Positions 34,590 to 36,907 of a DNA stretch of 36,907 nt are shown piece by piece. Source of the stretch: a virus; IMG/VR virus record IMGVR_UViG_3300042566_000927, positions 1 to 36,907 of that record, one strand, 5' to 3'. A program made the translations under genes and the position numbers. The notes beneath the pieces are model-generated. The model searched no databases. It was not told the DNA's origin and saw nothing but the letters and a program-made list of their open reading frames with translations. How positions within the stretch are numbered: the first letter of the stretch is position 1; every line of letters begins with the position of its first letter.

Positions 34590-34950
34590 CGAACTGTTCG
34601 ACCGCCACGGTATGCCCACCCACGATGCGTTAGGCGTCCGGCTGAAACGTGCCGGCCAGCAGCGCGCGCTCGAGTCAAGCGGCCCGGATTGGGGCGACCA
34701 GATCAGCGCGGCCTTCCGCCGGTGGGCGGCCAATCGCGTTGGCGCAGACATCTGCATCGAGGATTTTCGCGAGCAGGTTCCCGCCAGCCTGTACCCGGCT
34801 ACGCACAAGGGCTGGGGCGCATTGCCGCGCGTGCTAGTCGCCGCGCGCTTAATCGCGCCCCGAGTGGATAGCGAGGGCAATGCGATCTATAGGCCGGCGC
34901 GCAGCCAGCGTACCCATGCCCATCCTGTCAGGATCTGGAGGGTGCTTTGA
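34573..34950 (+). CDS. Early-region protein of unknown function, 125 residues
   Basis: The start is uncertain: GTG 34573 overlaps the methyltransferase, and ATG 34612 (MPTHDALGVRLKRAGQQRAL) lies inside the attC-like stretch. The body has a pattern common in phages before replication genes: DWGDQISAAFRRWAANRVGA, then ICIEDFREQVPA and THKGWGALPRVLVAARLIAP, with the end HAHPVRIWRVL. This looks like a winged-helix fold. The function is unknown. It is coupled to the Ref-like gene by overlap. Confidence 0.7.
   Translation: MRWPSNELFDRHGMPTHDALGVRLKRAGQQRALESSGPDWGDQISAAFRRWAANRVGADICIEDFREQVPASLYPATHKGWGALPRVLVAARLIAPRVDSEGNAIYRPARSQRTHAHPVRIWRVL
34584..34635 (+). other. Degenerate attC-like boundary after the second methyltransferase
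   Basis: CTCTAAC (34584-34590), holding the methyltransferase stop, and GTTAGGC (34629-34635) have the spacing of a short attC site (52 bp). Five outer bases pair. The first R'' base is C rather than a purine, and the inner part lacks a clear L stem. It may be a decayed site or chance. Confidence 0.35.
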
Positions 34951-35228
34951 GCCGCATCCGCCGCTGGCACGACCGCGTTGCGGCAATGGGCTGCATCTGC
35001 TGCCGCCTGATGGGCCGCGGCGCCGACGTGCCGGCCACGATTCACCACATCCGCGAAGGCGAGGCGGCCGGCGCCGGGCAGCGCGCCGATGATGCGCTGG
35101 TGGTCCCGCTGTGCCCTGACTGCCATCAAGGGCCGAAGGGCGTGCATGGCGACAAGACCTATTTGCGCATCATCAAATGCAGCGAGCTGGATCTGCTGGC
35201 GATGGTGATCCGCGAAGCGATGCGTTAA
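34947..35228 (+). CDS. Ref-like recombination-associated nuclease
   Basis: The start is TTG 34947, with GGAGGG upstream and overlap with the previous stop. The 93-residue product has the zinc/HNH pattern of P1 Ref-family proteins: MGCICCRLMGRG, then IHHIREG, and LCPDCHQGPKGVHGDK. P1 Ref is a RecA-dependent nuclease that cuts at D-loops. Here the protein is much shorter than P1 Ref, like the many phage homologues that keep only the nuclease core. Confidence 0.85.
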   Translation: MSRIRRWHDRVAAMGCICCRLMGRGADVPATIHHIREGEAAGAGQRADDALVVPLCPDCHQGPKGVHGDKTYLRIIKCSELDLLAMVIREAMR

Positions 35229-35350
35229 TTGGCCTTGCCGCGCGTGGACGTTTGCGGCACAATGAGGATGCGGGGAAATGCGACCGGCCGTCGTCGTGGT
35301 GCCCACTCATCACTTACCCGCGCCTTTCAAATGCTCCAGTGGGGGTGCTC
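35229..35350 (+). other. Intergenic stretch before the initiator-like gene
   Basis: This 122-base gap holds TTGCCG (35236-35241) and, 17 bases on, CACAAT, a possible weak promoter with four of six matches in each box. A G-run at 35341-35345 serves as Shine-Dalgarno. Nothing else is seen. Confidence 0.3.
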
Positions 35351-36142
35351 TTGCCGACTAGGTATCTGAAGCCAGGAATCCGCGACAGCGAGCGCATCAA
35401 CGCGCTGTCCGCGGATTCCGAAGTCCTGTTTTATCGCCTGCTTGTCACTGTTGACGACTTCGGTCGATTCGACGCGCGGCCCGCGATGGTCAAGGCGGCA
35501 TGCTTCCCGATCAAGGATGACCAGACCAGCGAAACGTGCGAGCGTGGCCTTGCCGAACTCGCGCTGGCCGGCCTGATCGCCGTCTACAAGGTCGATGGCA
35601 AGCCATTCCTGCAGATGCAGAAATGGGACAACAGCCCGCGCGCACGTGAAAGCAAGTTTCCTAAACTGACGGACGAATGCGCGCAACTGTATACGGAGGC
35701 GTGCAAGCCGCGCGCAGTTGCAGTCATGCCGCGCACACTTCTACCCGTAACCGTAACCGTAACCGGAACCGATAACCGAGAACCGGAAACCGAGAACCGG
35801 AAACCGGAAAACAAGAGCGCTTCGCGCTCCGCGCCTGCGGCGCCGTCAGAAGTTGACGAGCAGGTATGGGCCGATTTTCTGGCAACACGCAAGCAACTGA
35901 AAGCCGCCGTGACAGAAACGGCCCTAGATGCGATTCGCCGCGAGGCGACCTTAGCCGGCATGTCGCTGGAGGATGCGTTGCGCATGTGCTGCGCTCGAGG
36001 TTGGCGAGGATTCAAGGCTGAATGGGTACAGACCAAGGGGCAACCCCCAGGGAAACAGTCCGCGCTTGAAGAGCGCAACCGACAGGCCGCGCAAGAATGG
36101 TTGCGTATGAAAGAGGCTCAAGATGCCGCTGCGTCAATCTGA
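35351..36142 (+). CDS. Replication initiator-like protein (helix-turn-helix, with internal AACCG repeats)
   Basis: I place the start at TTG 35351 (MPTRYLKPGIRDSERINALS), right after GGGGG; GTG 35345 is an alternative. The 263-residue product has an N-terminal winged-helix pattern (VLFYRLLVTVDDFGRFDARP, then LAELALAGLIAVYKVDGKPF) common in phage replication proteins. A linker of low complexity follows (about residues 134-157, TVTVTG, then REPETENRKPENK). The C-terminal domain is helical (VWADFLATRKQLKAAVTETA, then CCARGWRGFKAEWV). It occupies the place of lambda O. Confidence 0.75.
   Translation: MPTRYLKPGIRDSERINALSADSEVLFYRLLVTVDDFGRFDARPAMVKAACFPIKDDQTSETCERGLAELALAGLIAVYKVDGKPFLQMQKWDNSPRARESKFPKLTDECAQLYTEACKPRAVAVMPRTLLPVTVTVTGTDNREPETENRKPENKSASRSAPAAPSEVDEQVWADFLATRKQLKAAVTETALDAIRREATLAGMSLEDALRMCCARGWRGFKAEWVQTKGQPPGKQSALEERNRQAAQEWLRMKEAQDAAASI
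35749..35806 (+). repeat. Nine AACCG repeats inside the initiator gene, candidate replication origin
   Basis: AACCG occurs at 35749, 35755, 35761, 35767, 35774, 35781, 35788, 35795 and 35802: three intervals of six bases, then five of seven. The stretch encodes the low-complexity linker. In lambda the origin iterons lie inside gene O, so these repeats may be binding sites for the initiator. The different spacing also fits simple repeat growth. Confidence 0.5.
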
Positions 36143-36752
36143 CCGCTCCGCTTTCGTGGAAATGCTGACCTACGTCGGAGCGCTGTACGGCCGCGACGTG
36201 TCCCCGGGCGTGATTGACCTGTATTGGTCCGCGTTGCAGCAATTCGACCTGTCAGCCGTTCGCCAGGCCCTTGACCGGCACGTTAAATCGCCGGATGCCG
36301 GCCAGTACATGCCAAAGCCAGCGGACCTGATCCGCATGATGGGCGGCACCAGCCAGGACGCTGCGATGCAGGCGTGGGCTAAGGTCGAGCGGGCGATTAG
36401 GACTGTTGGCGGCCACGAGTCCGTGGTCTTTGACGACCCGTTGATTCACCGCGCGATCGACGACATAGGCGGATGGATCAAGCTGTGCGCAGTCTTGGAA
36501 GACGATTTGCCGTTCCGCGCGCGAGATTTCCAAGCGCTTTACCGTGGCTTTGCCATGCGCAGGGAGATTCCGCCATACCCGCGGCAACTGATTGGCCGCT
36601 TTGAGGCGCAAAACCGGATGGCTGGGCAGCAGGTCGCCGAACCGGTGCTGATCGGTAACCCCCACGACTGCCGCCAAGTGCTGAGGTTGTCCACTGGTAA
36701 CCCCGTGCAGATTACGCGGGCCGCAGATGCTGTTCCGATGCTGATCGAATGA
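36123..36752 (+). CDS. DUF6475-like replication-region protein
   Basis: This 209-residue protein starts MPLRQSDRSAFVEMLTYVGA and reads LYGRDVSPGVIDLYWSALQQ, then VRQALDRHVKSPDAGQYMPK and PADLIRMMGGTSQDAAMQAW. The pattern of 'helper' proteins next to initiators (N-terminal helical domain that judges growth state, then loading region) suggests a helicase-loader-like role in the place of lambda P; this is inference. It overlaps the initiator gene by 20 bases and is repeated, cut off, at the window start. Confidence 0.75.
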   Translation: MPLRQSDRSAFVEMLTYVGALYGRDVSPGVIDLYWSALQQFDLSAVRQALDRHVKSPDAGQYMPKPADLIRMMGGTSQDAAMQAWAKVERAIRTVGGHESVVFDDPLIHRAIDDIGGWIKLCAVLEDDLPFRARDFQALYRGFAMRREIPPYPRQLIGRFEAQNRMAGQQVAEPVLIGNPHDCRQVLRLSTGNPVQITRAADAVPMLIE

Positions 36753-36907
36753 CATGCCGATGGCAGACACCTACATAACCATTCCGATGGCACGGCTGGT
36801 CGAGCTTGAGGCGGCCGAGCGCGAGCGGCTGCTGGCGCTGGCGAAGAGGCGCGCCGCCCACGAGGCAAGCGCGGCGGCACACCATGCCGGCAGGTGGCAG
36901 CAGGCCC
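36512..36907. repeat. Terminal redundancy, right copy (pairs with 1-396)
   Basis: This is the right copy of the terminal overlap. See the left copy at 1-396 for the pattern of identity. Confidence 0.9.
36760..36907 (+). CDS. MADTYITI paralogue 1, 5' part (cut by the window end)
   Basis: This is the same gene as at 249-551, here cut after 49 codons. It differs at one base (C36780 against A269), which is also the base found in paralogue 2 at 522. The change is silent in the reading frame. Confidence 0.75.
   Translation, partial: MADTYITIPMARLVELEAAERERLLALAKRRAAHEASAAAHHAGRWQQA

Noticed and set aside
33717-34880. Minus-strand open frame of 387 codons
   Set aside because: It is antisense to the second methyltransferase and runs through the attC-like hairpin; the residues show no family pattern.
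35749-35806. Telomere-like or CRISPR-like repeat
   Set aside because: The AACCG units are too short and lie in frame within a protein linker; the origin or simple-repeat readings are better.
1-36907. CRISPR arrays and tRNA genes
   Set aside because: No regularly spaced repeats of CRISPR type and no cloverleaf-like sequence with a CCA end were noticed by eye; a dedicated scan was not possible.

Overview
The window is an almost complete genome of a tailed, siphovirus-type bacteriophage, high in GC. It has an HK97-type head, a tail tip module resembling that of the Rhodobacter gene transfer agent, and an endolysin plus Rz/Rz1 spanin pair typical of phages of Gram-negative hosts. A beta- or gammaproteobacterial host is my inference from gene content. 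Bases 1-396 and 36512-36907 are the same locus at a constant offset of 36511, so the sequence closes on itself at about 36.5 kb. The two copies differ: 23 mismatches in the first 119 bases, then one in 277. The ends are therefore a mosaic of two related sequences rather than a clean circular overlap.

Layout. (1) 31979-36907 continuing into 1-1863: rightward early genes. These are a Cro/YdaS-like regulator, two DNA methyltransferases, a Ref-like nuclease, a replication initiator-like protein with AACCG repeats inside its gene, a second replication protein, small paralogous genes, a VRR-NUC nuclease and a probable late regulator. (2) 1804-1904: a candidate late promoter followed at once by an intrinsic terminator, suggesting antitermination control. 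(3) 1907-22397: late structural genes, namely HNH, terminase, portal, protease, capsid, decoration or head proteins, connectors, tail tube, tail chaperones with a -1 frameshift site, tape measure, DUF2460, DUF2163, NlpC/P60, tip protein with a C-terminal lectin-like domain, and a fibre-like protein. (4) 22435-25742: small membrane proteins and endolysin, then a leftward three-gene insert with its own strong promoter, then Rz/Rz1. (5) 26005-31801: a leftward operon of about 20 small genes, including Gp157, NinB, an SSB-like protein and DUF551, driven from a divergent control region at 31868-31949.

The most unusual feature is a set of integron-type attC recombination sites. Two are structurally complete (742-840 and 33702-33759): R boxes, spacer, L stem, and two single-base bulges on one arm. 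Each is followed by a small gene or a methyltransferase gene, as in a gene cassette. Several half-sites or lone R boxes lie at gene ends elsewhere, often with the stop codon TAA inside GCCTAAC. No integron integrase, no phage integrase and no CI-type repressor gene was seen, so any cassette exchange would need an integrase in trans. All family names rest on reading motifs by eye; no database search was possible.
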